Source: Cornus controversa (Eukaryota; Streptophyta; Magnoliopsida; Cornales; Cornaceae). From it: a DNA stretch of 64,000 nucleotides. Below, in pieces: positions 46,901-59,617 of the stretch. A program made the position numbers and the translations under genes. The notes beneath the pieces were generated by a model. That model was not told the DNA's origin. It made no database searches and worked only from the letters and a program-made list of their open reading frames with translations. The first letter of the stretch is position 1. Each line of letters starts with the position of its first letter. The stretch is from the NCBI GenBank assembly GCA_026545225.1, contig CM048849.1:57617836-57681835 (forward strand), in the 5' to 3' direction.

Positions 46901-49716
46901 CTTAAGATCGAGAGCTTGAATCCTGGGCAGATTTGAAATTAGCTAGGGTACGTTGTCGGATTTGGAAACCACTAGGAAGCTTTCATCTTTCCAACGATGA
47001 TTTTATGAAGGATCAGATCCGTTGGGCTACTTATGGCTTTGTGTATCACAAGTGTATGTATATGATTAGGTAGCTTAATTAATTTGCTGAAAAATTAATG
47101 TGCAGTATGAAATGAACAAGCAAGCTAGCTAGCCTCTCAATTCTTCCCACAAAATATGATACTACAAACTTGTTTTACTAAGAACATCCCAAATGAAACA
47201 GATTTTTTTTTCTTTCAACAAAATTTTACTAACCAAATTGCCCAAATAAAACACTAGGTTGATTTGTTTATCCATATTTGGCTACTAGATAAAGAAGATT
47301 TAGCAAATATACAGACCAAGCCATAAAAGCCAAAGCATTGAAGATGCTTATTAGTAAGAGAGACAGGCAAGGCTGCTATGAAACTAATCTGAGAAAATTC
47401 GATTGTTCCTTTCAGACCAAACATAATATATGGTAGCAGAAAAGAAAAGGCCAATCTGCAGACTATATAGGCTGAAATGATCGAACTCCCTTTGAACTGG
47501 TTTGAAGCCCAAATAATCCATGAATTCCAAGAGGGGAATGAAACAGAGAATCCAAGTTTAGTACATATATAATATAATATAATATAATATAATATACAGA
47601 CGGTGTGACATTGATGAAAGTAGTTGCAATTTATTTTATTTTATTTTTTTGTTCCCTCTTCTTAAGAAAAAATTTGTCAGAATTGCTGGGATGGGGATGG
47701 GGATGAGAGTCTCAGGAGATGTCTAAGTTTGAGTGTTGATTTTTATGATTTGCAGATAATCGCGGATATTCACATTGTATTTGTGAATTAAAAATATCCA
47801 CTAGAAAAGATAGGATGAATACAAGAGAAACGGTACACATACATATCACTGGGTGGGCATTTGGAAATGGAATGACTTGTATTCCATTTCCATTTTATAT
47901 GCATAAATGTGAAAACTTAAGAGACATGAAAAAGACAGAAAGGTGGAACCAGAGAAAAAGCCACACAACAAACAAGGCTAATTCGTGCCCCCACACCCTA
48001 ATTCAACAGACGGCAAGTCATTCGACACAACTCTATCCGTTTGCATCAATACACAATCCAAATCATCCGTGAAACATCAAACTCAAGACAGTTTATTTAA
48101 AATCAAGTGAGAGATGGTCTGTGTTTTGAATAAGGTCTACACCCACTACTACATGATTGTGTTTTGAATAAGGTCTACACCCACTACTACATGATTTCAA
48201 CGTGGACTCGTCTCAAAAGCTTAGCGAATTCCAATATAATTTTGACTCTAAGAATGCTCGATGAAAGTGTAGCAAATAAATCAACAATTAATTGAAGGCG
48301 TTAGGGGGATTGAACACAAAGCCACACCCAAACCAGTCTTGAGTATAGAAAAGTAGTCCGTAAATGGAATAAAGTGGGCAACAAAATATTCTCCAAGTCA
48401 AAAGAGAACCAACACTAGCATTGAGAAACACTCGACAGACAGACAATAAATAACTTACCCAACCAAGTAATAATAGCAATATACAAAGCACAAACAAAAG
48501 TCCGTTACAACTAATTTGCTAATATGGCATCCATCTACTTAGCCATGTCCACATAAATCGCATCACAAGCTATTTCCAACTTTATAAATACATAGACTTG
48601 TGATTAGAAAAAATCAGAGTTAATAATTCATATTTAATTTCAGACTCAACAAACTTCCATGGAATTCTACAGACAGAATTAGAGTTTTTACTTTATTTTT
48701 CTTTTTTTGTTTGTTTGTTAGTTAGGTAAGCATGCTGAGATACACGTGCCCATACTAGAGATTAAATATAGACTTTAGTTCATTTTTACTTGCTAATGGG
48801 TTATATTAATAAAACAGAACCAACTAATCACAACCCTAAAAACAAAACCAAGAATTAATACGAAAATAGAAAAAACACTTGGACAAGCCACAAGCAAGGA
48901 AATTTGGGGATATGTAGAGAACATTAGCCACCGAAAACTTTAATAACCTCTTTTTCAAAAAAATAGAGATTGTAAATGATACTTTAAAAAACAGAAGATG
49001 TAAATGATACAACAGTTATAGTCTAGTCATACTTCTTTGTGTGTTTGTGTGTGTGTGAAAACTGTAAAAAATACAACATCAGAATGAAAATGAAACTCTC
49101 TTCAACATGATGTTTACCAGCTGCTTCTAGAAAGAATCTTCTCTCCAGTTGAAGTTGCAGTTGCTTCTCAGAAACTCCCCCAAAATTAAATGAGACCAAA
49201 CTTCAATATCAATCTGGAATGGGATAGCCCCATTTTTGTGCTTCCCAAACAGCCCCCAAATCGAGTATGCATCACTTTTCTGGCAAGAAATTTGCAACGC
49301 ATCACAGAAGATAAAATTCTCCATAATGCATAATAATACATCTACTGTTTAATTTAAAATGCGGTGCCCCTTCAAAAAAGTCAGCAAAAGAGAGGATTGT
49401 TATTTTTCCCTTCTCAGGGTAGGGTAGGGTAAGGTAAGGTAGGTAAATCAGATAGATACACATACACTCACTCCCAAGACGCAATAATAAATGTTTGCGT
49501 GTTGACAGATGGTACACGGGATGCGGGAAAGAGTCAATGACTCAGTATCCTATGGTTGTCAAGACATACGTTTGCTTTCAAGAGCTACCTGTTTAGATAA
49601 CGAACCAAACATTATTTAAAGCACATAACATAAGTAGGACAGGACAATTCAAAGCTTCTGAAGAGAACTACAAAGTTATGCTCAAAATTTCCAAAACATC
49701 TGTCACCAACTCCAAC
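43976..49716. other. Long unassigned stretch with minor repeats
   Basis: No coding frame I can support. Minor items: a SINE-like A-box word (GAGCTTAGCTCTAGTGGTAT) at about 45178-45197; a possible splice pair (GATGGTAAGT at about 46022, TGATGCAGGTCG at about 46258) with no coding exon attached; an (AATAT)n run at 47566-47595; a 38-bp tandem duplication at 48122-48197 (GTTTTGAATAAGGTCTACAC); and TAGGG-type telomere-like words at 49419-49443. Confidence 0.35.
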
Positions 49717-50551
49717 TTCGGGTGGTAATTTCTTCTATTGTGACGAATTTTCGTTCCGTTTCGCCTTTAATGGAGGAGATTTGGTATGCCCCTAATAAAA
49801 GTAGGGGCGAGTATAATTTTTTTAAGAAAATTCGTCTAGTACCCGCTTCGCCCCGATTATATATGTCATTTCTTTTATTATTATATTACTTATACAAATA
49901 TAATATACTAGATATATGGCAACCACTAAGATTTATTCTCTTCAGTAAAAAAATGATTTTCAAATTTCATTCATAGATCCGACTGAACAACAAAACAAGA
50001 AAGTGAATTAGAGAGAACTAAGAAGTTATTTGAAACCCTAGGGATCTCTCGACGACAATTTTATCCCTTTGAAACCCTAGGGATCTCTCGACGACAATTT
50101 TATCCCGATGAAACAGTAAATGTACTCTTTTTCTCTCACTCTCTCTTTATCTTGTTCTGCTCTATTCCTCTCTTTATCTTGTGGCTAAAAGAGAATTCTC
50201 TCTATCTTGTGTACATAATAAATCTATAATAAAAAATTTCTTGAAGACTAAAACTGTTTCTATCTCCATTTACATATATGTTTGTTTGTGTCATTTTCTT
50301 TGGTCCTATATATTGGAGTTTTGATTGTAGGTGTGTTGTATCATCATTTGGGTACATTTAACCTAAACATCGAATTCAAAGCAAATAAAACAAAATATTT
50401 TAAGAATTCTGCTATTTCTCTCTTTCTCTAAATGAGACGGTAATGGTATGCTTACCACAAACCCGTTAGGGTTCTTAATGGAATATGAATTGAGTATTTC
50501 CTTGACAGGACGGGATAGAGTTTTGACATACCCGCCCCGTTGTCATCCCTA
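49717..50551 (+). mobile_element. Non-autonomous hAT element, copy 1, perfect 8-bp TSD
   Basis: 835 bp flanked by ACTCCAAC on both sides (49709-49716, 50552-50559). The right end is GTTGTCATCCCTA; the left end is mutated (TTCGGGTGGTAATTT). It shares most of its length and its orientation with 54838-55656, including ATGCCCCTAATA, AAGAAAATTCGTCTA and CTCTTTATCTTGTTCTGCTC. It contains an internal 39-bp tandem duplication (50030-50105, GAAACCCTAGGGATCTCTCG). No transposase. Confidence 0.88.
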
Positions 50552-51490
50552 ACTCCAACCAAGCCTAGTAAAGAACCATATAAAATAGATATAGAGAGAG
50601 AGAGAGTAGAGTGCCCTAACTCCTAAGCCTAGTACAGTTGAGCACATTTGCAACTGCACAAGAAACAAGGCTTTTTTACGGACCTAAGCCCAATGCAAGT
50701 CCAACAACATTGCACAAATCAGCTTCTCATTTGCAAGTTATCTCAACTCCAGGAACCATGAATTAGCTGTAAACATCAAAATGTCATAACCAATTCCACC
50801 AACATAACAACAATTTCCCAATAGCAACCTCTCCTGATCACACAAGACCCATGGGGGTGGCAATGAAGGACATGATTATACATGCAAATTGGGGAAGCTG
50901 ACCGAGTAGTTGAGTTTTCCAGGCAAGTACAGTACAACAGTGGATGTTTGGACGTTGAACTTTAATTTAGGTAATGCAACATAAACTACAGTCCACGTGT
51001 GAATACCATCACCGCCACCTTAGCCTCGTTGCAACACAATGAACCCATAAAACACCAAATCATGCATGTCACTACCCCATTTCACTTAGATTCACCACAA
51101 TCCTTCGCTGTTACCAAATCAACCAGGGTCCATGCATCTATTAAGAATCTCAATTACATCACCAAAATGCCACAAGATCAGAGTCACCAAAAGTCCATTC
51201 CCAAAAACATGTTACACCCTCTTCCTCTTCCTCTTCCTCATTCCTAACCCCCACCACATGACAGATATAGCAGATCCTTTACAGCTAATTGTTGTGAGAA
51301 GTAACTAATTAACACTCATGACACAATGACAGAATGAAAGAACAAGTGAATCAGCCAATTGAGATGCACAGCTACACATAGAACAATATAGAACAATACT
51401 CAATGCCATTCGAGGTACACAAAGAACACTGCTCAATGCATTTAAAAGATACATCATATAAGCACAACATATTCATACCTACAATATTCA
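50552..51490. other. Intergenic DNA downstream of the F-box gene
   Basis: Contains a (CTTCCT)n-like tract near 51220-51240. No gene recognised. Confidence 0.35.
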
Positions 51491-52595
51491 CATATATAGA
51501 GAGGTAATTGATAAATGTAAATGAGTACAAACTCAAAGCTCTTACAGCATCAATCTAGTTGCATGCATTCACTCTTACAAGCATATGCCCGTAATGAAAA
51601 CAAAAAGCAGATGCATTTCATACACCAGTCAAGCACAGAAGGTGACACATTTACAGCGCATATCAATCTATAACTGGGGTTTCAGTTGCAGGTAGGAAGC
51701 AATATTTGGCATGATGGAACACCGCACTCACATTATGCTACATGCAGACAAAATTGTGTTTCCTCGATGTCCCGAAGTATGCAAATCCCCTCTTCCTTAA
51801 AGATGCGTGATTTTCCTGAAAATTGTACAAGAAATTCGATAAATTGAGAGTGATCAAATCAAGCAAGAATAATTAACAAAGAATTGCATGAATCACATAA
51901 ACGTATAAATCAGAGAGAACAAAATAGATTCAATGATAAAAACAGTAAAGAAAATACACCAAAAATGGCTAAAAGCAACACCATAAGCTCAGGTCAGATT
52001 AGGCGAGCAGCATATCATAAAAATACATCTATCTACATAATCTTTCAAGCCAGGAGGCCTTTTAGCCTCCAGTTTGGCCTCTTGCTTTAATGGGACCAAA
52101 AATTGCCCCCTACTTGCTTACAATTAAATGAGAAATCTGATCAAAGAAAATGAATTGAAAAAAAAAGAACAGATTAGTTACTTCAACTAACCCATTCTCA
52201 GCATTTTTCAGGGAGTTCTACTAAAGCACAGGCAATTCCACAAGTTATCATTCTCTTGACACTTCAACGTTGAACTGCAAGATCCATTGCAAATTTGGTA
52301 AACTAATGATCAAGCCATGCCAGAGTAACTACTAACGAGGAATTTTTAAACAATAAACTTGCGATTACAGAGGCATCAGAGCAGATCCAAAGCTAAAAAT
52401 GCAAGAGACATGCCACCCAACTACAAAATGAGCTGAATTATTATTTAATGAGTGGCTGTATATTAATCCATGACAAATGTTTGAGTAGTGCACGGAGATG
52501 TATGTATGGTAGCGTACAGTTAGCAAATTTCTTCATATCAAACCAAAAAGATATTAGAGACTCGAAAGGAAAATTACCTCATCCAGCCTTGGCTC
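51490..52595 (-). other. Probable 3' UTR of the F-box gene with one intron
   Basis: Just after the stop, the minus strand reads GATGAG followed by GTAATTTT (donor at 52577). At 51816 a pyrimidine-containing stretch ends ACAATTTTCAG. This predicts a 762-bp intron (51816-52577) entirely in the 3' UTR. The following exon (from 51815 down to about 51490) has a complex, gene-like composition and TGTAA words, as plant polyadenylation regions do. No RNA evidence is available. Confidence 0.55.
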
Positions 52596-53780
52596 TCAGA
52601 ATGAGTTCATCTCAAGACAATAGGTTCTCCTTTTCACCAGCATCTTTGCTGCTGTCCCATACGGCTCCTCAAAGGCAGTCGAAACAAACGACCCATCTGA
52701 CACCTCCTTCTTCGGGGCCGGCTGCTCACTAGGCCTAATTGCAACCAATGTCGCCCCTTTCAGCACAGTTCCGTCCGGCAATTCCAAGTGAGGGGCATAC
52801 CACAATCTCATGTTCAGAGCCGGCACAAGGGTTCGCTTCGACGCTGATGAAGCGGACAAGGGCTTCACCCTCAACTCCTCCAACTGATCTCTATTCATAC
52901 ACAGCACCCCCTGCCCATCGGCATCCGCCAAAACCAAGTTTTCCAAAGTCTTGTGCTCCGCAATTATCTGCTGAAGCAAGTAATGCCTCGCAGATGCAGC
53001 AATCAACGAACTGATTGTCCAAACCACTCGCAATTTCAGACCCCCATTCGTGTAAAAAGACTCAGGTATACTCCCATTATCCTCCCCACTGCCACCACCG
53101 TTACCGTTACAGCATAAACTATCACCGTTGTTGTCTTGTGAGAGTGAATACTTCGTGGGTCCGGGGTAAATCACCGACGAAGCACCGAGAATCACACAAT
53201 CATCCAGGGTTGATCCGAAGTCGGCTCTCCATTTCAATAAAACACCATCATCAATACCCAATTCGCCAGTTGGAAGCTCGATCCGGAGAAACCGAATCTC
53301 ATTGAAATTCTTCAACACCTGGGTAGGCGAATGGTGGGTCACCCCACCTTGATCAAGATCGTCATCATCGCCGCCAGAAGCCCCAGTCCCAACAGAAAGC
53401 GAGGACGACGGCAAGCTCAACCTTTTCGGGCCCAAGAATTGACCTAGGGCTTGGAGGGGTTTCACAATTCCACCGAACACAAGCCGAAAGAGATTCGAAA
53501 ACGCACCGCGCGATTTATCGGATGATCCAGATGCAGATGAAGCATCGTCGTCGGAGATGACGCAATCAACACGGACGACAACGTTTTCCACCTGAGGTAC
53601 CAAGCTGTGGAACCTCCGCGAAACGACACAACATCGACCGAGGGCTTTGACGTCGCCGATCTTGTTGAACACCAAAAGGAGCAGAGAATCGGGCAGCCGA
53701 TCAAAATGGTCGATGCCGGATACGGAAGTGTAGGGTTCGGGATATATTTTGGATGTTAGATCTTGGCGAAGAGAAGACAT
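52596..53780 (-). CDS. F-box protein, AUF1/At4g18380-like family
   Basis: 394 residues, one exon. The F-box is at about residues 26-62 (FDRLPDSLLLLVFNKIGDVK, ALGRCCVVSRRFHSLVP), close to the start as in most plant F-box proteins. The remainder has the family pattern of the Arabidopsis AUF1/AUF2 and At1g30200/At4g18380 proteins: LRIELPTGELG, WRADFGSTLDDCVILGAS, RHYLLQQIIAEH, LRVKPLS, MRLWYAPHLELPDG and the C-terminus RRTYCLEMNSF. There is no LRR or Kelch repeat. Gly/Asn-rich and Asp-rich inserts (SGGDDDDLDQ, NGNGGGSGEDN) separate conserved blocks. The F-box would bind an ASK/SKP1 adaptor in an SCF ubiquitin ligase and the C-terminal region would choose the target. The substrate is unknown; an auxin link is only inferred from AUF1. 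Confidence 0.92.
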   Translation of the reverse strand: MSSLRQDLTSKIYPEPYTSVSGIDHFDRLPDSLLLLVFNKIGDVKALGRCCVVSRRFHSLVPQVENVVVRVDCVISDDDASSASGSSDKSRGAFSNLFRLVFGGIVKPLQALGQFLGPKRLSLPSSSLSVGTGASGGDDDDLDQGGVTHHSPTQVLKNFNEIRFLRIELPTGELGIDDGVLLKWRADFGSTLDDCVILGASSVIYPGPTKYSLSQDNNGDSLCCNGNGGGSGEDNGSIPESFYTNGGLKLRVVWTISSLIAASARHYLLQQIIAEHKTLENLVLADADGQGVLCMNRDQLEELRVKPLSASSASKRTLVPALNMRLWYAPHLELPDGTVLKGATLVAIRPSEQPAPKKEVSDGSFVSTAFEEPYGTAAKMLVKRRTYCLEMNSF

Positions 53781-54340
53781 CGGAAGAAAACAAATATATA
53801 TATAGATATAGAATGCGAATCTATATGTGTATATATAGATATAGAAATAGAAATAGAAATAGAGAGAGAGTTTAGAAAGAGAGGAAGAGATCTGAAAGTG
53901 ATGAAATTTCAGATCAAGTTAGGCAAGAGGACATGAGGAACCCCTAATATGGGATTGAGAGAGATTGAAACCCTTATGGAGGATACGAGGATCGGACGAT
54001 TGGTTGGGACAGTGCTTGGAGTTAGATCTGATGAGAGATGGTGCATCGTATACCTAACACTGATTCAAGCGTAAAAAAGGAAGGAGGCGATACAGAAAGG
54101 GATTAGAGAGAGAGGGTCGCTTAAGGGGGGCTGTTGTGGTTCTGGAGAGTTAAAGGGAGCTGATAGAGAGAGAGATGGTGGGACGAAATAGATCCACGAT
54201 TTTGTCTTTACAGAGTACCGATGAGACATATAGAGAGAGAAAGAGAGAGGATATTGTGCGCGTATAGACCGCAGACAGAAGCTGAGGGTGTTTAGAGAGA
54301 GAAAGAGAGGGGATCATTTCGGAGGGATAAGATCACAAGA
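53781..54340 (-). promoter_or_regulatory. Probable 5' UTR and promoter-proximal region of the F-box gene
   Basis: On the gene's strand this is dominated by CT-rich and TCTCTC tracts (53850-53885, 54105-54320), typical of plant leaders. A TA-rich patch lies at 53785-53840, too close to the ATG to be the main TATA box unless the leader is very short. The transcription start is not determined. Confidence 0.5.
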
Positions 54341-54735
54341 TCCTCTCCTGTGCACCTATGCACCTAAGGTTAGGTGCAATTTTAATTAGGGTTAAATAGA
54401 CTAAGCTACTTAAATTTTTAAATTTGATCTCATACTAATGTTATCTTTATAAAATAATTATACTTATTTTTTTATATTTATAAAATAATTACATTCACTT
54501 TACTTCAATACGTTGAAATGATCATTATGTCTTCATTATTTAAAAATAATTATTTCTTTATCATTTATAAAATGGATAACATTTTAGTTATTAATATTTG
54601 AATAAAAGAAAATAAGTGTAACTTTTTTATAAACATATCACATTAGAGGCCTTTTAATTAACAACGCAGGTATTAAATTAAAGAATAAATTACTTTGGTA
54701 AAATCTATTTTATATATCTTTTTAAAGAATATCAT

Positions 54736-54786
<51 letters not shown>

Positions 54787-54837
54787 GTATATTTTCCACA
54801 CATTTATAGATCTATTACAATCGGCCCAACATATGAG
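54341..54837. other. Upstream AT-rich DNA with TA microsatellite
   Basis: AT-rich sequence with a pure TA tract at about 54738-54780 that directly precedes the next hAT element. The open frame across it is an artefact. Confidence 0.5.
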
Positions 54838-54968
54838 TAGGGGTGGCAATTTCCTCCGCCCCTACTGGAGGGAATTTTGTATGCCCCTAATAGGAGTAGG
54901 GGCGGGTATGATTTGTTTAAGAAAATTCGTCTAATACCCGCGCCCGCCCTGATTATATACATACATAC

Positions 54969-55001
<33 letters not shown>

Positions 55002-55656
55002 TATAAATAGTGAAAAATTTGTATGGAGTGTGTCATTTCTTTTATTATTATATTACTTATATAAATATGGTATACTAGATATATGACAGTCACTAGGGTT
55101 TATTCTCTTCGGTAAAAAATAATTTTCAAATTTCATTCATGGGTAACTGAATAACAAAACGAGAAAGAAAGTTAGAGAGAACTTAGAAGTTATTTGAAAC
55201 CCTTGAGATCTCTCGGTGACGATTTTATCCCGGTGAAGCCGTGAAGGTACTATCTCTTTCTCTCACTCTCTCTTTATCTTGTTCTGCTCCATTCCTCTCT
55301 TTATTTTATGTACATAATAAATCTACAATAAAAAATTTCTTGAAGAGCAAAACTATTTCTATCTCCATCTACATATGTATGTATGTATGTTTGTGTCATT
55401 TTCTTTGGTCTTATCTATTAAAATTTTGATTGTAGGAGTGTTGTATCATCGACTGGGTACATTAAGCCGAAACATCGAATTCACAACAAATAAAGCAAAT
55501 AATTTTAAGGATGATGTTATTCCTCTTTTTCTCTAAATAGGGCGGTGGTGGTATGCTTACCACAAACTCGTCAGAGTTCTTAACAGGAGTTAGATTGAGT
55601 ATTTGCGTAATGGGACGGGCTAGAATTTTGGCATACCCGCAGTGTTGCCATCCCTA
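54838..55656 (+). mobile_element. Non-autonomous hAT element, copy 2, perfect 8-bp TSD
   Basis: 819 bp from TAGGGGTGGCAATTTCC to GTGTTGCCATCCCTA, flanked by CATATGAG on both sides (54830-54837, 55657-55664). Same family and orientation as 49717-50551. This copy carries the intact left end and an extra TA microsatellite (about 54955-55005). No transposase frame. Confidence 0.92.
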
Positions 55657-55664
55657 CATATGAG

Positions 55665-56708
55665 CAACAGATTCAGGCTTCACCCCTACAAAGTGGACAT
55701 AAATTACACTAAAAAAAATGTAGATTTTGTATTGTTACTGAAAAAAGAATTTCGATTATAACATATTGCAATTGGAGAAGTGAAAAGATTGAGTTACAAA
55801 TACAAAATTGCGCGAGTAAATGAGTTGTTTATCTATAAAAATAAAATAAAAATGAAGAAAAAGTAAAATAACAATGACCTTTAGTCAAACCAGTCTAATT
55901 ACACATGAGAACGTTTATTACACTTTGTTTTTTTAAGTTAAGTTTGTCATCAACGACTTCCCCTTCTATAATGAAATTTTAAAAAATAACTTAATTGTCC
56001 TTACCGACAATGAAATGACAAAAATACTATTAAGACATTGACAAAATTACCCTTGACATGTATAAAATATTTCACATACTTATATATATGGGGAGCAAGA
56101 TATGTATTTCACGTTAAAAGATTTTTTCTTTAAAAGTATTAAAATATCAAGGATAAAAAAGACATTTCATAACATGCAGAGGTACTCTGTGTAATAAACG
56201 TCAAACATGACTTTTATGTATAATTAAACTAAATCTCATATTTTACCAAAAAAAAAAACATTGATTTTCGAAATTCCATAATGTTTGAAGTGCAGTTAAA
56301 TTGTTTTAGGACTTTTATGTTGATAGAAGTACAAAAATTTTGGTGGGATGGGATTGGCAGTTGAAGAATATCTATAATACACCTAGTATAAATAAACTCG
56401 GTAAATCTAGACTGTGAACCCGCACAATAAAATCTATCGCGCGTATTGTAGACAAACGGTCCAGATTTTGAAAGTTTGGGACTTGTTTTGGTTTTTACTT
56501 CATCAGTTGGGTGGTATTGAGAAGATCTACAATACACCCAGTGTAATTATATCAAATGAATCTGAATTGTACGTGTTATACACGCTTAATAAAATATACC
56601 ATACGTGATTTAAAGTCACCTAGTGTATTTATATCGGATGTACGGTAGTACTCGTATTTAAGATTGACCCATTTAAGACCATTAAGTTTGAGCACCGTGA
56701 GGCCCATA
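55665..56708. other. Unassigned, with a diverged direct duplication
   Basis: 56360-56460 and 56520-56610 share diverged sequence (ATCTAYAATACACC, AATAAAATMTA) about 155 bp apart. No gene recognised. Confidence 0.4.
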
Positions 56709-56717
56709 AAATAGATA

Positions 56718-57968
56718 GGGTAAAATACACTGACCTCCTTTGAGGTTTTGCCTAATTACACCCAGCATCAAACTATTGGATTTTGTTACGATAACCTCCC
56801 GTGAGGTTTGCTCCATTAGACAAAGACCCTCTCCGTCCAAAATTCTGTTAGTTTTGTCAAAAAAATTAGGGTAATTTACACTAACCTCCCCTGAGGTTTG
56901 GTGTAAATTACACTGACCTCCCTTGAGGTTTGACCTAATTAATATTTAATACAATATTTTAATTTTTATAATATAAATATTTATTATATATAATATTAAG
57001 ATGTAATTATTAACATTATATATTATATTAACATTATATATATATATATAATATTATATAATTAAAATATTTATATGTATATATATAATTAAGATGGGTA
57101 AAAGTATATTTTAATTATATAATATTATATATATATATATAAATATTTTAATTTTTATATCAATATAATATTAAGGGTAGAATAGACATTTCACCCATCT
57201 TAGGTTTAAATAATATATGTTCACAAGGTTGGACTCTTTTTTTAAAAAAGAATATATATATATATATATTTCTATTTTTCTATTATTTTAATATTTTTTT
57301 TAAAAAACAAATCGTATAAAATAGAAAGACCATTATGGCATATCTTTTATTCCTTGCTTTCTTTTTCATGCCAATCCCTCTCTAAAACTCTCTTCTCCTC
57401 TCTCTAATATTTTCTTACCAACTCAAATCCTCCATAATCGAAATTTGTAAAGGCCAACAAGATTAAGATGAAGAGAGAGACTTTTTAAATTGTTAATGAG
57501 GGTATTTTTGCTCATTGCATTTTGTTAGAATGAGGGTATTTAGGTAATTTCAGAAGAATTTTCAAGAGAATAACAATGTCTTTACATATGCTTGAAGGAC
57601 AAAATGGATATTTTGAAAATCTAAATTGTCAAGAAAAATCTTATTCAAAAATGCCTTTACCTCTATATTTTTTTATATTAACATTATATAATATTATATA
57701 ATGTTAATAATTACATATTAATATTATATATAATAAATATTTATATTATAAAAATTAAAATATTATATTAAATATTAATTAGGCCAAACTTTATGGGAGG
57801 TCAGTGTAAATTACCTAAAGTTTTTTGACAAAACTAACAGAATTTTGAATAAAGGGGAATCTTTGTCTAACGGAGCAAACCTAAGGAGAGGTTAATGTAA
57901 CAAAATCCAATAATTTGATGCCGAGTGTAATTAGGCAAAACTTCAGGAGAGGTCAGTGTATTTTACCC
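56718..57968. mobile_element. Non-autonomous MULE with about 220-bp TIRs and perfect 9-bp TSD
   Basis: Left end GGGTAAAATACACTGACCTC; the right end is its inverse (GAGGTCAGTGTATTTTACCC). It is flanked by AAATAGATA on both sides (56709-56717, 57969-57977). Inverted similarity runs through CCAATTACACC-like, TTGGATTTTGTTAC, GTCTAATGGAGC and CAGAATTTTG words for about 220 bp per side. The interior is AT-rich, plus a less AT-rich patch at 57350-57480 that might be captured DNA. No transposase. Confidence 0.92.
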
Positions 57969-57977
57969 AAATAGATA

Positions 57978-58419
57978 ATAATGCCATTATTCAGCTCCAG
58001 TCTTTATTTACTTCACTATTTTTATTAAACATCGTTTTGCATTTCATTTTTTATATTTGAAACTAAATCCAAGTCGGATCTTATGGACATGATTTATATC
58101 TGACTTATACAATTTAAATAAGATTTATGTAAATTATACTTAATTCGGGTTGAATCTCAGGCAAAACCCGATTCTTTTAACAATTATTAATTTTATCTGA
58201 CTTAAGAGTGTTAATAAGCTTTTTCCCAAAGGCAAGAGAAAATTAGGAAGTTATGCTAAACACTATTAATAAGAAAAAAGTATTTTAAACTAGGTTTTGT
58301 AATTCATTGGGTGTTCATCGTCTTCACCTTAGAAATCAACTTTTTTTTTTTACAAAGTCCATCAACACTTTTTTTTATTGACATAAACTTTATTTTCTTT
58401 TCACCACATAACACGATAA

Positions 58420-58455
<36 letters not shown>

Positions 58456-58789
58456 TTGTTATAACTTTCAAATATATATATAGATTGTTATAACTTTCAA
58501 GCATGACATATACAAGTCATTGTTTAATGCATAGGAAAAGGATATGGAATGTCAAATCTGAGAATGGGTCTAAATCGAAGGACAATAATTTATACAAATA
58601 ATATTAAAAAAAAATCATACTAATTTTCTTGGTCTACACTAAATAGTAACTTATAAACGTGGCAGAGGATGAGATTAACAAATATTTTTATATTACTTTA
58701 TAATTTTGTCATGGTAGCCTAATAAAGGAAAAGTTATTGGGTACCCACCAGATACTAACAATATATTCACTATTCCATAATTCTTTTTT
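57978..58789. other. Unassigned AT-rich DNA with a TA microsatellite
   Basis: 58424-58453 is (AT)n, followed by a short tandem copy of ATAGATTGTTATAACTTTCA (58453-58500). No gene recognised. Confidence 0.4.
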
Positions 58790-59617
58790 GAAAAAATTAC
58801 TCTTAAATTCTACTTTTTCGACAAATAGGTTCTACAAAAAAATTTTAAAGATAAATAAGTCATATTTTTTCTATTCAAAGACATATAAGTCTTAATTTTT
58901 TTTTTAGGACCAATAAGTCCTACTTTTTTCATTGAAAGACAAATAAATCTTAAAAAAAAAATTCTTTTAGGAACAATAAGCTCTATTTTTTTTTTTTTAC
59001 ATTTATGTCCTAAATCACTAGATATTCAATTTATACCCTTAATAAATATATATACTATTTGTTATATTAGATATAAAATTTTGACTCAAATTTTCATATA
59101 TACCCTTACAAAATTAGACATAAAATTTGAATAAAAAGGTAAAAAATATATGTTATTAATTTTTTATAGAATAATTTTTGTTTTTTACTAAAACTGTTTA
59201 TTTTACAAGAGTTTTTGAATTGAATTTAAATTAAATTAATTATTATTCAAACTTATAATTCAATATTATTAAGTAACTAATTAAAACTTAAAAGAAAATA
59301 TAAAAAAAAGAATATATTTCAATTCTTGGATAAATAAACAATTATAAAATTTTACTTCTATTTAGTTAGCATGTAAATGAAAGATTTAGGACTTAAATGA
59401 AAAATAAATATCAAAAGTAGAACCTATTGGTCCTAAAGGAAATTTTAGGACTTATTTGTCTTTCATTGAAAAAAGTATGACTTATTGGTCCTAAAGAAAA
59501 AAAATTAAGACTTATTTGTCTTTCAATGAAAAAAGTAAGACTTATTAGACATAAAAAAAAAAAATAGGACTTATTTGTCTTTAAATTGGAAAAGTAGGAT
59601 TTTTCAGTAATTTTTCC
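58790..59617. mobile_element. Foldback/MULE-like element with repeat-built termini
   Basis: Both ends start GAAAAAATTACT / GGAAAAATTACT. The terminal 200-250 bp on each side are inverted copies made of three to four units around AGGACTTATTTGTCTTTCA. Flanks TTCTTTTTT (58781-58789) and TTCTTTTTA (59618-59626) give a 9-bp TSD with one mismatch. It is non-coding and the centre is AT-rich. Confidence 0.7.

Noticed and set aside
49419-49443. Interstitial telomere repeat
   Set aside because: Only a few TAGGG/TAAGG words; plant telomere units would be TTTAGGG.
49722-49976. 84-codon frame and its counterpart at 54877-55086
   Set aside because: Shared part of the two hAT copies; not transposase and not conserved as protein between them.
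53462-53704. 80-codon minus-strand frame, and plus-strand frames 52739-53305
   Set aside because: Shadows of the F-box CDS.
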